From NCBI GenBank assembly GCA_949130495.1, contig OX422207.1:373819868-373883867 (forward strand): a stretch of DNA of 64,000 nt, read 5' to 3'. The first letter of the stretch is position 1. Every line of letters starts with the position of its first letter. The DNA is from Sambucus nigra (Eukaryota; Streptophyta; Magnoliopsida; Dipsacales; Adoxaceae). The notes beneath the pieces are model-generated. The model made no database searches and was not told the origin of the DNA. It worked only from the letters and a program-made list of their open reading frames with translations. The translations under genes were made by a program, and so were the position numbers. Shown here one piece after another: positions 23,552 through 35,750 of this stretch.

Positions 23552-24049
23552 TAATTCTACAATACAAACAAATAGAAACTCAGTAAATTATAACACTAAA
23601 TGAAGTTTGAGCTAATATTTAGAACATAATCTCAGACTTATCATTGCATTAATACTATCATTGCATTAAAACTCACAGGAAAACCCAACAAAGCACAAAA
23701 CGTCAAAACTTCAACGAGCACAAAACAATGGTTATTTAATTAATTTTTAGATAAAATAAATATGAATAGTATAAAATGATTATTGAAAAATATCTAACAT
23801 ATTCCCAAACAAGATAATATTCAAAAAACGAAAGAGGTTAAACAATGTGTAGATATGCTCACAACAAAACAATCAGATTTGATTATATTTTGTCTAGAGA
23901 ACGTTGATCACAAAGCTCGGGCAAAACTCATAATATTAAAAATCCATTTGATTATATTTTGTCCAAAAAATATAATGTCTAGAGTTTTTGAATAATATTT
24001 TGTCAAAAAAATAACCTCAATACAATTTCTAGGGCTTATTAACATAAAA

Positions 24050-24245
24050 TACAATTTGTATATAGATACACTCATAAACACACATATAAACAGAAATCTA
24101 TACATACACATACATACACACACATGTAAACATAAATCTATACATACACATACATACACACATATAAACAGAAATCCCTACATACACACAAATATACACA
24201 CATACCCACACATAATAAGAATCGAAATGTGCACACACACAATGA
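24050..24245. repeat. CA-rich minisatellite
   Basis: A unit of about 38-50 bases (ACATAAACAGAAATCTATAC followed by ACATACACATACATACACAC) is repeated three times with small changes, grading into CACACA. It lies upstream of tnp2 in CACTA-1. Confidence 0.8.
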
Positions 24246-24449
24246 GAATTGAAATTAGGGCTTTAGACAGAAATTAGGGCTTTAGACAGCAAAAATACCC
24301 AAAAATATACCTTCACAATTAAGAAAAAGTCGTTAGACAGCAAAAAGACCTGATGTTAAAGAGTAGCAACCCAAACGATTCCAAGATTCAGTTTATGCTT
24401 CGTTTCAAAAGCATAAATGCGCACACACCCTATGGTAATCGGCTTCTTC

Positions 24450-24600
24450 ACCGATCGAAATGATTCGTAGAGAGAAAGAAATGTACAGATAGAGAGGGAA
24501 ATGTACAGATAGAGAGAAATGTACAGATAGAGGTTTTGGCAAATGAAAGAGAGAGAAGAGGGCGGGAGCTTTCACGTACAGATAGAGAGGAAAATTAAAG
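24450..24600 (-). promoter_or_regulatory. GA/CT-rich leader near CACTA-1 5' end
   Basis: Repeats of GATAGAGAGGGAAATGTACA on plus give a CT-rich leader on the minus strand just inside the right subterminal repeat array. CACTA-2 has a similar GAGAGAGAGAAACCCTAGG stretch at about 40768-40790 in the equivalent place. I infer a 5' untranslated region for tnp2; no TATA box is asserted. Confidence 0.4.
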
Positions 24601-24609
24601 TAGGTGAAA

Positions 24610-25110
24610 AATTTTGTTACCACTAATAACAGTCACAAATTGAGTATAAAATCAAAATTTGTGACTTCTGGGAGCGGTTATAAATTTATGATTGCCGATA
24701 GCAGTTATAAATTAAGTCTTAGACCAAAATTTGTGACCGCTAATAGCAGTTACAAATTTGTGACCGCTAATAGCGGTCGTAAATTAAGTCTAAGACTAAA
24801 ATTTGTGACTTCTCATAGCAGTTATAATTTCATGACTGCTAATAAGAGTCATAACTTATGTCTACTAATAAACTTGTGAGTGCTTGTGACAGTTATAAAT
24901 TTGTGACTGCTTATAGAAGTCACAAATTTCGTGACTGTAACATTTGTGACTCCCATTAGCGGTAACAAACTAATTGGCTCAAATATTTTTTAACCAATTA
25001 ATTTTATCACCTCTAATGGCAGTCACAAATAATTTTGTGACTGCTCCCAGGAGTGACTAGTTTGTCACCCCTATTGGCAGTCACAAAAAGACAGTCACAA
25101 AATTAACATT
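24610..25110. repeat. CACTA-1 right subterminal repeats
   Basis: Repeated TTTGTGACTGCTAATAGCAG and TTATAAATTTGTGAC words occur in both orientations, matching the left array at 15190-15550. The repeats are regular enough to create spurious open frames with recurring KFVTANSSYK peptides. Confidence 0.85.
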
Positions 25111-25124
25111 TTGGTGTAGTGTTA

Positions 25125-26150
25125 ACCCTAAAATATGCATCTAAGTGAATAAATTAATCATGCCATAAAAACAATCACAAATTGCTGGATACACTAATTT
25201 CAGGAAAAATTCCCCTAAAGGGCAAAACCTTTATTTCTATAAATTTTGCAAATCGCAAAGTACAACACACTTATAGACATCTATGATGAATTTACCACAA
25301 CAAACTCACATAGACAGCAACCTAAATCAGTAATGGACTCCCGCAAGAACTCACACGAATCGTAGCTAGTCTTCCCAAGTGATCACAATCGTCAGCAAGC
25401 AACACCCTCAAGAGCTACCAATCCAGCAGTAGAGATGGCAATCCACAAGAACAAACTTCAATAAGAAGTGATTTGGGTTCCACAAAAGATTCACAAAAGG
25501 ATGATTTGGTGCATCAAAACTAGTTTTTTCCTTCCAAAAAGCAGTTTCCGTGTATCAAACGTCTTAATAAAAAAGGTCTTCAAAACAACTATTTATAGGT
25601 GAGCAAAATCTTGAGGCGGCGCATGTCGGTAGAAGTCGTTCGAGCGAGATGTTAATGTCATTTGAACGACATCTCACGTCGTTACTAATGACCTTACATA
25701 TGACCAGTAAAAACACAAATAGTACGGGTTCATTTGAAGTAAACAAAAAACGACCCTTCAAACGACATTGCATGTCGTTAGGAGATGTCGTTTGAACTAC
25801 ATTGACTTGTCGTTTGAACGACATTGCCTTGTCATTTGAACAACACGAGTGATAAAATATTATTTTAAAAAGATCACCTACAGGTTTTGAAAAATTATTT
25901 TGACTTAGAAAAAGTGCCTCATTTTGGTTTAAAACAGTTTTGAAAAGTATCCCAATAGTAATGTAAAGCAATTATGAAACTTAAATACAATCTATATGAA
26001 ATTATACTTCATGTCGCGTAAATGTTGAAGATACTTGAAATTCGGATCCGTCTTCATGAATGTATGAACTTGAGCTTCCCTCGACGATTGTAGCGATATA
26101 CGACATATTCTATGTAAGATACGAACAATGAAAACTATATCCTTACAAAA
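25125..26150 (-). repeat. Distal part of copia-2 LTR with palindromic motifs
   Basis: The sequence continues the LTR interrupted at 15178. It carries a cluster (25640-25850) of the palindrome GTCGTTTGAACGAC and variants (for example CATTTGAACGACATCTCACG and TCGTTTGAACGACATTGCC). Palindrome clusters of this kind are known in Sirevirus LTRs and are thought to act in transcription. The outer boundary is uncertain; 26150 is an estimate. Confidence 0.5.
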
Positions 26151-27831
26151 ACATTAGGAGAGAAACGAAAGGCTATAAATGACTCCTATTGGTTAAAGTC
26201 ATCCTTCGTATTCTACGATGAGAACGCACATCTCGTGCATGTCAAGGTCGGCGATTGCGTCAACAAACAAAAGATTGGGTATTTTTATGATAAGGCTAAA
26301 TTGCAGGGCAAGCCCAAAGGAAGAAAAAGTGTGGCATCCCTCAAAAGTGAATATATTATCGTAAGAAAGGTGTGGGGATTTCGTTAAGAGAGAATAATTG
26401 AAGTGGATTCTTTATTGTTCAACAGTTGAGATTTAATCATAAGTTTGTGATTCTTTTATCTTCGGAGGATATAAGGATCAAAATGAATCGATTGCGTTTT
26501 ACAAGCTTTTTACGATAATATAAAATGAATAAGACACATCATTAAAACAAATTTTTTTTACCTCTAATTTCTCTTTATGAGAGTCATCTTACGGTTGTTA
26601 AAGTTTAGTTGGGACAATGATAATGAATCCGCACGTGTGCACAAAGGGAGAGGCATACACACACGTGCAAATTCAAGACGTAAAGACTGACAACGACACT
26701 CGGTTACTTTATGCTCACCATCAGTGCATAGAGGAAGCTGGGTCTCGTATTTTTTGTAATAATGGCAAATAAATCGTATATATATTTGGACCATTACATG
26801 ATCACGATATAGACCGCCTAAAGTCGTCATGAGAGAATCCAGTTTTACAACTAGCCCAACCTTTTTAAATGATGACAATGGATTGGCAATCACCTTTAGA
26901 GAAAGCTTAGAAAAAAAGGATATATGCTAATGATGATTATGGAGATATAAATAGAATTGATAGAAATAAACAGTGAACAGTCAACAGATTATATGGTCAA
27001 TTGCTCAGTGCAAGGACTGTCTTTTGCATTATTGGTGACACTTAGCTGGTTCCGTACATGGTAGGAGCATTATAAGTAAAAGCTAATAGTAATAATTTGG
27101 GTCATCATACATTGTCAAGTTTCGCTTCATGGAACTTCAGTCATCGCTTCTTTCAAGATCATGTCATACCATGAAATGATTTGAGTTTGAAAATTTTGAA
27201 TCAATTCACATGTCCCACCTTAACCAGAATTAAATCCCCTCTTGATTTCAGCCACCAGTTTTTTTTTTTTTTTAATACACGACACTTTTATCTAACTACT
27301 TTAATACATTAATGAGTCCTGTTATAAATTTTAAATAAAATTTTTAAAATTTTTCTTAAATGCAATAATTTGTTATGTTTTGACGAAACTCATGCTTTAA
27401 GATAAAACTTAATAAATAAGTAAGAAAATAAATAAAATTAATATCATTTTTAAAAAATGTTTTAAAAGAAATTTTGATAGTCATATTATTATTTTATATT
27501 AATTAGTGGCGTTAAGTTTCACATTAACACGTCAGGGTCTGACCAAATAGTTAGTGCCGAATTACGCATAAAAATATAGAAAACTTAAACTTGATTTGGA
27601 TCCTAACCATTACAGTTTTTCTCAATGTACCGTTACTCTTCCTCGTGTTTTGTTCATGGGTACTACACATGAACTAAAAAAATCAACATTTTTATCTGAC
27701 TCGCTGTAATAAATCCAGTACTAATCCACACATCAACCAATTAGTGCGTTTCCTGCAAGTAATATATAAGTACCAAAATATCTGGATCTGGTAGAATTAC
27801 TCTTTGTTCACAGACTAGTTTACATGAAATA
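26151..27831. other. Intergenic DNA 3' of the ANT gene
   Basis: No gene or element was recognised. It contains homopolymer runs (27258-27274 T) and AT-rich sequence. The 3' untranslated region of the ANT-type gene should occupy the part next to 27831. No canonical AATAAA is visible on the minus strand within the first 100 bases after the stop. Confidence 0.4.
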
Positions 27832-30800
27832 CTATGATGCATCTGCCCATGCAGCAAAAAGTGGCACATGAGACCTCAGATTGTTTGGTGAGATCCAAGA
27901 ACTCACAGAACTTGCTGGGGGCATTGCAATAACCAATGGCAGGCTGTTGTTTTTATCAGGGCTGCCTTCTCTTGAGCTACTCAAGCAAGTCACCATGGAA
28001 GAAGCATTCGACGTGTGGGCCCCCATTTTGGGGTCGGTCTGATGGGCCGGGCTCATTGTATCCATCCCAATCAACTGTTGTGTGGCCACTGTGAAACAAG
28101 GGCTTGGCCTTTGATCAGGCTGATAAAGGGTGGTTTGATCATTGGTGAGTGGTAGCAGCTCCTTGTTGCGCCTAGCAAATTCCCCAGCAAGAAGGGTACT
28201 GCTAGCCATGATACGTTCCACGTCGTACCTTGATATGTCAAAGTTAGTTACTGCATTTACCCCTCGAAATTTGATTGCTGCTACGTCATAGGCCTCCGCA
28301 GCTTCCTCTTGAGTGCCTGGATTTGAATCAAATAAAAAAATATATAAATAAAGGACAAATATCTCTTTTCATTTTAACTTGTTAAGTTGTTGTGATATAA
28401 AATGCCATGTTCACGAATACAATATATTTTAGGTTGGTTATGTATGTGAACTCTTGAATGCTAACACAAACTATTACTTTGCAAAGCTGGTTACATATTA
28501 ATTTGGGATGTGCTTGATTACAAAGTTTAGGCCAAAAAGCATTAAAAATGGATTTCGTTTTTGTAAAATTTAAAAAAAAGAAAAAGAAAAAAAATACAAA
28601 AATAGTGTAATCAAATGCTCTTATTTTCTTTTTCAATAGATTCCGTAGAATTATGACTTGAAATATTTATGGTTATGGTATAACGACAATCAATAGTTAT
28701 TTTGTAAAATATTCCTATTTGTGTCTTTCCTTAACACTTGAGCAAGCCCCAAACCTATGATGTTTTGCAAAAATGAATCCTATGTTGACATTTTATTAGC
28801 TACAAGTGAAATGTAAATATTGCTTATCCTATTTATGAAATGAAAAGTTAACCAATCTTAAATCCGAAAACCCCCTTATTTCAATTAGTATCAAAACAAC
28901 TGCGGACGAGCGTTCTTCCACAATTTCTCCTAACAAGAATGTGAATAATCCTATATCGATATGGTGTGGTATACAATGACTCATGGAATCAACTTGACCT
29001 TCAAATAATCAGACAAGACTATACCTAACCAAAACATACATCTTACCGCCTATGTAAAATGTTTGTTTTGACAAAATCAGTATGTTTTTTGGGTGGGGAA
29101 TAAAAGCTTCAAGCATGGCTGAGATTCCTGTTCGTTGTGCGGCAATTGTAATGTCGCCATACTTCCGAATAAGAAAAAAAAAAGGCGGAACAGGTCCAGT
29201 GCCTCCAAACAAGAAACATGATCGGTGTGGAATTAGCTGACAGTTTTGTAAGGAAAAAAATTCTAGACATGGATTCATATAAATACAATATTTAGAGGTG
29301 TTCGGGCTGCAGAATCAGGTAAATCATGTACGATATCTAGCACGACAAATAATAAACCCATTATATCCGTTAGATGAGGTACTAAAGACAAAAGAGTCCC
29401 TGAAGGGACAGCCTTATTCATAAAAGCGTAGTCTTGCTGACAACAACCCACTCAAAGTGACTCACCATCAGCTTTAAAAGACGAGTTCAATGTGACGAGA
29501 GCCTCAGACTCCCTCCATGCAGTTGCCTTTTGAAAATTCACTAAGCACTCGCTTTACTGTGTTCCTAATTTGAGTAAACTTGTTGATGATATTCATAATC
29601 AAAGAAAACTTACTAAATGTCCCTAGATAAAGGTCTTTGTTTCCCGCTACCCGGCCGATCCTAGCTTGCCATCGGCCATGTTGATGATGTCTGATAAAGA
29701 TTAAAACAGGAACAAAGAAATTTCTCAGCGAGCAAATTTTCTTTTTCCCTAATTATAAATTTATTAATAAGTACAACATTAAGACCTTGTGACTCCTCTG
29801 TAAATTGAAGCACCCCTAGAGAAGCCACTGCTTTTCCTGCAATTTTGCAAAGCAAAAATGAAACAGATATATGTAATTTAAAAAAAAAATGGATTCATTA
29901 TGGTGTTATATAGTTTTAACCACATGAAAGTATCTACCTTCTCAAATGAGCAACATATTCCTGTCTGGTCATGTTTTTCATTTCCTCAAGTTCTTGTTGA
30001 TAATTTTCCAACTGCAACATTTAACAGCGGAATCTCAGTAAAATATATAGAATGTCCGAAAGTACAGAGGGAAAGATGACCGGATTTAATCTTATTTTTC
30101 AATTGTTGGTTTTCTTTTTTCTTTTCTTTTTTAATAATACTTTTCCAGATCCAAGGATTGCCTAATAGGTGGAGTATCAAAAGGGTACCCCAAAATTTAT
30201 ATGAGTTGAAGGTCCCCAATACTTGAGTGCCGCTAAATCATAAGCTCTTGCAGCTTTGTCTTCCATATCATAACCACCTGAATAAAATAATCAGTATAAG
30301 ATTGTAAGACTTCATAAACACTAAATTACATAATGTCAGAATATATCCTAATTGCTGAATTATTTCTCATAATAATATATAATGTCTGAAAGGAGGCTTA
30401 CCCAGGTAAACTGAAAATCCATGGATGATGGAACAGCAACACCAGCAATTAAGACCATGAAAAATTGGTGAGATGTAGCGCTAGTGAGGCCAGTAATAAT
30501 AGAGATGACAATTTTTTTTTTCCTTTTGGTGATCTCAATACTAACCTTGTCTTCCTTTCCTGCTCTGGCCTTCTTTTTTGCAACTGTTGTCCCATAAATG
30601 AGCTTCATATCTACCGGTCCACCTATGTCTGATGGGCTCCGATTCACAGATAAAATCAGTATATGTTGTATAAAATTAAGGGTAAACTGAGCTGAAATAA
30701 AAATGAAGCAGGCAGGTTTTGCGAGAATCCTCCTAAACTAGCTATCTAATCACAAAAGACCCTAAACTATACATTTTGTAGCAAAGTAGCCCATATGTAC

Positions 30801-32484
30801 CTCTAGAAATGACTAATAAAAAGCCCACAGAGGGTACAATGTATAAGAACATACAAAGCGTAAGAAATCACAGGCACAATAAATAAAGGTAATATTTTGG
30901 AAAATATAGCTCGAATGAGATTTAAAATAAACTCCTTAGTAAATCAAAATGAACATAATAAGCGATTTAGAAACAGGAAAAAAACAAAATAATAACCTTG
31001 TGACTCCTCTATACTGTGAGGTTCTCTGCCCAAATGTATCTATGGACTTCCTATGAACAACTTGCTTCTGATCCACCCTTTCAGAGCCTCTCTTCTTTGT
31101 ATCAATGGCCACACAATCAGTAACAGTAGGTGAGATTTGGTGTGAAGCAGTAACACAGCTAGACTGAGAGCCAGGGCTCATGGACAAGCTCAGTGACTGC
31201 AAATCTCCCCGATTGTCACTCATTTGGCACCCAAGATGTTCAAATCCTTGACCACTTGGGTAGTTCCTTGAAACCCAGTTCTTCATGCTGGAGATTTCAC
31301 CATCTCCCATTGGTGGGAGCTCAAGGTTGCCATCTGCTGTTGTTGGGCCCAATAATGGGTATTGTTGGGTCTGAGTCTGCTGTGGCTGTTGTCTAGAGCT
31401 ATGTTGTAGATGGTTAAGGAAATCTTGACTAGTAGTATGATTGCCTTCATACTGATGGGTCCCCATTGTTGCACCACCAAAGAAGTCCTCCAGTTTTGGA
31501 GTTTGATTTACCATCCCTTCACAAGGAAAATGTTAAAAACAGACACACAACACTCCACTAGTGTAAGGCCTTAAAAGCAAGCTAATATTAGAAGAGTGTG
31601 TTTGATAGCAAAGATGGTAAATGGATTGTATAAGGAAATGGCATTTTTTTTTTTTTAATAAAAAAGATAAAAATATAAAGTCCCCTAGATATGAATAGTT
31701 TTCAGATAGAGTTACATTTTTTAAAAGAAAGAAGCTGAACTACACAACTAGTGTAACGCTCTCTGTGTCAACCAGTCGAAAAGAGAGGTGAAAAACTGTT
31801 ACTATCTATATTTGAACTCTAGTAGTCTCCATATAAGGTGATTAGTGGTACCAAATCTCATTGATGGCATTTTGAGTCGTTTTATATCACGGTGAAAAAT
31901 CCACCATTTTCAATATTTGGCTTGAAATATTTTTACATATGTGGAGATAAAAAAGTTGTTTCTTGTGATCAATGTCAGGTGATCAAAAAAGAAAAAACAA
32001 TGAAACTAATTTTTTGTTATTAAAGGGTCTAAAAGATGAAAACTGAGCCACAAATTTATCTTTTCTTGTGTAAATATTGTCTACCAAACGCACTCTTTAT
32101 CCCTATGTTTACAACAAAGGACCAAAAGAAAGATTCTTAAGAAAAACAGTAAGCTAATTTGAGCTAACCTTGAGGGTGTGGGCTGGTCATAGCTTCCATT
32201 ATGCACAAAGATCCATCAGACCTGAGTGGCATCGCAGATAACGGAGAGTAGAAGCCGCCATTGACATTGTCACCCTCGACTCCATTGTAAGTGCCGGAGT
32301 AGTAGTTGTAATGAGAAGGGAGATGGAAAAAGCTTGTCGGGACTGAACTAGCAGAAGGCTGAGTTTGGTTTGTGGCTGAAATATCCTCCATGTTGTTGTT
32401 GTTGTTCATGTGAGGAGAGAGAGAGAAACCCAACCAGTTGTTATTATTGCTGTTGTTGTTATTATCATTACTCATGGACTTCAT
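27832..32484 (-). CDS. ANT: AINTEGUMENTA-type AP2 transcription factor, nine exons
   Basis: Exons in order: 32484-32169, 31516-30997, 30628-30546, 30410-30402, 30277-30189, 30011-29938, 29836-29786, 29690-29614, 28316-27832. All introns are GT-AG and the frame holds to a stop after 567 codons. The N-terminus has WLGFSLSPH at residue 17, [23 protein letters not shown] and [15 protein letters not shown]. The first AP2 repeat (about 270-336) runs from [14 protein letters not shown] through [14 protein letters not shown] and, via a 9-nt micro-exon, [20 protein letters not shown]. The linker has [20 protein letters not shown]. The second AP2 repeat (about 372-430) includes [30 protein letters not shown] and [16 protein letters not shown]. 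The end is [20 protein letters not shown], the [15 protein letters not shown] block and FAAWAD identify ANT rather than BABY BOOM or PLETHORA. ANT is a nuclear DNA-binding regulator of organ growth and cell proliferation. The start was chosen because ANT proteins begin MKS. Exon 5 ends NFG where the family usually has NFS or NFP. Confidence 0.95.
30402..30410 (-). other. ANT: 9-nt micro-exon of the ANT gene
   Basis: TTTACCTGG sits between TTTTCAG and GTAAGCC on the minus strand and supplies VYLG at the junction of exons 3 and 5 in the first AP2 repeat. With it the reading frame stays closed (phase 1 on both sides); without it three conserved residues would be lost. Such micro-exons are known in AP2/ANT-family genes. 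Confidence 0.95.
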
Positions 32485-35479
32485 TTTCTCTCTATATGTG
32501 AATCCTCAAGAACAAGTATATATTGGTGCAAGGCAACTCAATGATTGGGAAACTAATAGACTAATCATGTATATCCCACCATATGTCTTTGCTTTCCCTC
32601 CATTCTGAAACTGGGGTGTTTTTTTTTGTTTTCTAGCTGCAGACTTCGTAGAACAATATCCAACCTTCAATCTGAAACGAACTCAAATTCAATGAGTTTC
32701 TCTCTCCCCCTCTTAAAAGAATTCTAAACAGAACAAAGCGAGTCCCTTTAAACTAAACAAAAAGAATGAGTTTACAGCATGTAATGCTGGGAATCCTTCC
32801 TGCATTTACATAGGGATCCGGGTTTGAGAAAGACCACTTCTTTTGCTTTTCCTACGCTCCACCCTGCCTTCTCTTTCTTTTTTCTTTTACTTTATACATT
32901 TATGTAAGAAGTTGCCGTACCGTATATTTACTCTATGATACATGTTATATGAATGAATAATTCCATAAAAATATTACATAAAGTGCTAAGTCATTATTTC
33001 CCATCTCTCTCCGGCTGTTATATCTGTTCTGCCTATTAATGGTGGATGATGAATATGGCCGGGCAGGTTTCTAAATAGTACGATGTGATACAAGCATCAA
33101 TGAATATAGGCTTGCATTTTTAAAGTCTTACTGCCTCATCAGAGTAGCTAAGATAGATTTCACGAGGCAGAAGACAAAACTGTCCATCTCGTCACTTCAC
33201 GCTGTTTATCTGGCAACCGGGTCTAAACGTTAGTAAATGGTGATTTGACCAGCATGGATGGCTTTCCTTGTGAGTTTAAGAAGGTGACTCAATACAATTG
33301 CTACATCTATCTAACTTTACATGTCACCCGAATTTAAATGTTTAATAATAAAAAAATTTAGACTCTCCATAGCGAATTAAAGAGTACGTGCGAATAGCAT
33401 TTCACGCTTAAAACTAAGAGGAAATAATTTATTAGTCTATTTTTTATAGAAATAAATCATTTCTGCTTTTGATAGTGGTTTAAAACAAATTTGTTGATCA
33501 TATTTAAATACACCATGGTCACCACCCTCTTGTTTTATTGGCTGGACCATTAAAACATGGTAGTAAACTTGCAACAATCACTTACATTAGTTATCAAAAG
33601 GAAAGTGATCGTGGTTCTCCGTTAGTGATCATGCATTTTTTTCCCTAGGAGACAGAGAACCAAATGTGAACGATCAAGTTTGCTTTCTCGCTCTAGAGTC
33701 TACATTCATCTTATGTCTACCTAGTTAATAGATATCCGACTCAGATTAAGATTTCTAACTCCGTGGAAAGTTTTCAATCCACCATCTGATAATTTATTGT
33801 CCCTTCATATGCATTTCCAAATTCAATTTTTTTATCAGCATGGGTGTAATTGCTTACAAGGATGGAAAATCATTGAAAATTATTCATTTTTATAAGAATG
33901 AGTACTTTTGAAGATATGTTTCATCTAAAACAAATCATGGCTATCAAATTCGCCTAAGCCCAAGTTTTACTAAAAATGACAACCAAAATACAACTAAGAC
34001 AACGAAATGAAAATATTAAGGGCCATATAAAATAACCTGCTTAGACAAAGTAATAATAGCCAAACGTGTGAAACTTTGAGTGAGCCTGGGAGGGAGGGAG
34101 ATTGTATTTCCTCACTTCTAGGCGATTACAGTCCTTTTTTATCAGCATAATATCTTCTTTCAAACAAAAAACAATTGTAGCTTATGCATTATAAGTAACC
34201 ATTTAAAATTCAGCACGGTCTTTGTCGTCCTTGTAGGATTGATTGATTTGCTCCATGCCGTCTTCTTAAATTTTTACATATCCGCTTCCAATATGGCTAT
34301 TTCTTCACTAGCTAGCTCAATGTTTATCTTGTCCAGCTCCAAATAATATTGCTCCTCGTTATTAAACACCATGATGTTTTAAAATACCAAAAAACGCCAA
34401 CATTTTACATTTTTGTGTCTGGTCCAAAAATTGTTACCAAACAACTCTGTATAAAACATCATGAAATCAATTGAGGTGACATGTCCTTATAATAAGGGTA
34501 ATGATCGTCAAACTTAAACTGGACTTGATATTACAATTCCAAATATCTAATTGGTTCCGTGCAAATTATGCATGGCAAAGTTCATGGAGACAGATTTTCC
34601 CGTAGGAATGATTTTGTTTGAAAATAATGAGTATAAGAGGGAAAGAGGTATGTGGAGGAGGCCCTCTTTGATTGCAGTAATGATGAGTAAATCCACCACC
34701 AACCCTAAAGAGCCAATTGCACCCAATGCCATTGGTACGTAATTTGCCAAAAATAGTGCATGGCCTAATAAAAAGGGGTTTGTTTGCCACCTCAGCAAAA
34801 TTGCTTTCTTTCACTGTCAACACCCTTTTGGCGGGAAGCCGATAAGCAAAGGGTTGCTGGTGACATTTTTTCATCTTATTTGTGTATTTAAGTAAAAAAA
34901 TTGCCATTGTCGATAAATAACTTTTTATGAGTAACCACGTCTTATTCAAACTTCTTTTGATATTTACTATACCAGGGCAATTATGCCCGCACGACTGGGA
35001 GACCGCAAACACTATTATTAAAACATCTATTCTTTGTCATTTAAAGGCCATCTCAACTAAATTTGTGTGTTAAAATTTATCTTTGCAAGCTGGAAATGAC
35101 ATTTTCAAACGCTCTGTAAATGCGATTTGCTTGTAAAATTTGTCGGTCTATGATTTACAAATCAAACTCTTGGACACAGATCTAGTGTGGTGCTGTCCTG
35201 TTAATGGAAAATTTGCATAACGGCTATTTCTCTCAATTTTGCTAGAAAGCTCAACTTCTACCCCTATGTACACCAATCATCATTCTCATTTTACAAGACA
35301 CAATGATCTATAATTTTATGTTCTGTTTAAGAGTTATTATTCAAGGATTTCCTAGAGTTTTGAAGAAATGTGCATGGGGAAGGTTTTTCAGAGATTGTTT
35401 TAAAAGAAAAAATAAGAAATAATTTAAGGAAAACTACGACATATGTGTTGGCTTGTGTGAACAGGTTTAATAACGTAAC
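32485..35479. other. ANT upstream region and intergenic DNA
   Basis: This holds the promoter of the minus-strand ANT gene. Immediately upstream of the ATG lie CT-rich stretches on plus (about 32695-32715 and 32860-32890), i.e. GA-rich on the coding strand. A TATAAA-like word occurs on the minus strand near 32891, too uncertain to assign. Near 34250-34380 a short minus-strand frame (FNNEEQYYLELDKINIELAS) resembles charged helical text, possibly a transposon scrap. No other gene was found. Confidence 0.4.
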
Positions 35480-35750
35480 AATTTAAACAAAAATGTAAAC
35501 ATGACAAAAATAAAAAATTGTAATTTTATTAACAATAATTGGATTACAATAATGAAGTGAATTGGAGTTACAACAAAGGAAATGTAGAAACCTGATAGAG
35601 ACAGGATCTAAGCTATTGTTGGAGAGTATTTCTTAAGACAATTAAGCTCCGACTATGGTACTCACAGTTGTATGGACAATTGTCTCTCAGGGTACAACGA
35701 ACATGCCACGTTAAAATAGTACTCCAATTAACGCTATCTAGAAACTATAA
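35480..35750. other. Unclassified sequence bordering CACTA-2
   Basis: No coding homology. The tnp2 homology of CACTA-2 stops at about 35755 and no CACTA terminus was found here, so this is probably the far side of a deletion or rearrangement breakpoint. Confidence 0.3.

Larger units (their letters stand above)
15179..25121 (-). mobile_element. CACTA-1: complete-ended CACTA (En/Spm) transposon
   Basis: The left end is CGCTACACCAAAATG (15179) and the right end is the reverse complement of CACTACACCAAAATG (ending 25121): 14 of 15 bases match and the diagnostic CACTA is present on the right. TTA flanks both sides (15176-15178 and 25122-25124), the 3-bp duplication typical of CACTA. Both ends carry dense subterminal repeats of a GTGACTGCT-type motif. 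Inside, on the minus strand, are a tnp2 transposase pseudogene (23551 to about 20265), a spliced gene resembling the putative plant transposon protein family (19384 to 17647) and a viroplasmin-like exon (16093 to 15771). The length of 9.9 kb is normal for autonomous CACTA elements, but the transposase is broken. Confidence 0.9.

Noticed and set aside
24604..24879. Plus-strand frame with repeated KFVTANSSYK peptides
   Set aside because: It is the CACTA-1 subterminal repeat array read as protein, not a gene.
25564..25971. 135-codon minus-strand frame
   Set aside because: It falls inside the copia LTR and is produced by the GTCGTTTGAACGAC palindrome repeats.
26564..26893. 109-codon minus-strand frame 3' of ANT
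   Set aside because: No homology recognised and no gene structure around it.
30360..30647. 95-codon minus-strand frame between ANT exons 2 and 5
   Set aside because: Wrong frame over exon 3 and intron sequence; the true exon 3 (30546-30628) and the micro-exon explain the region.
27832..32484. BABY BOOM or PLETHORA identity for the AP2 gene
   Set aside because: The N-terminal [10 protein letters not shown], the [16 protein letters not shown] block and the FAAWAD C-terminus fit AINTEGUMENTA better.
32885..32900. TATA box for ANT
   Set aside because: TATAAA-like words are frequent in this AT-rich DNA and nothing fixes the transcription start.
34566..35012. 148-codon minus-strand open frame upstream of ANT
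   Set aside because: No recognisable motif, odd composition, no splice or leader context, and overlapping open frames in other phases; probably chance.
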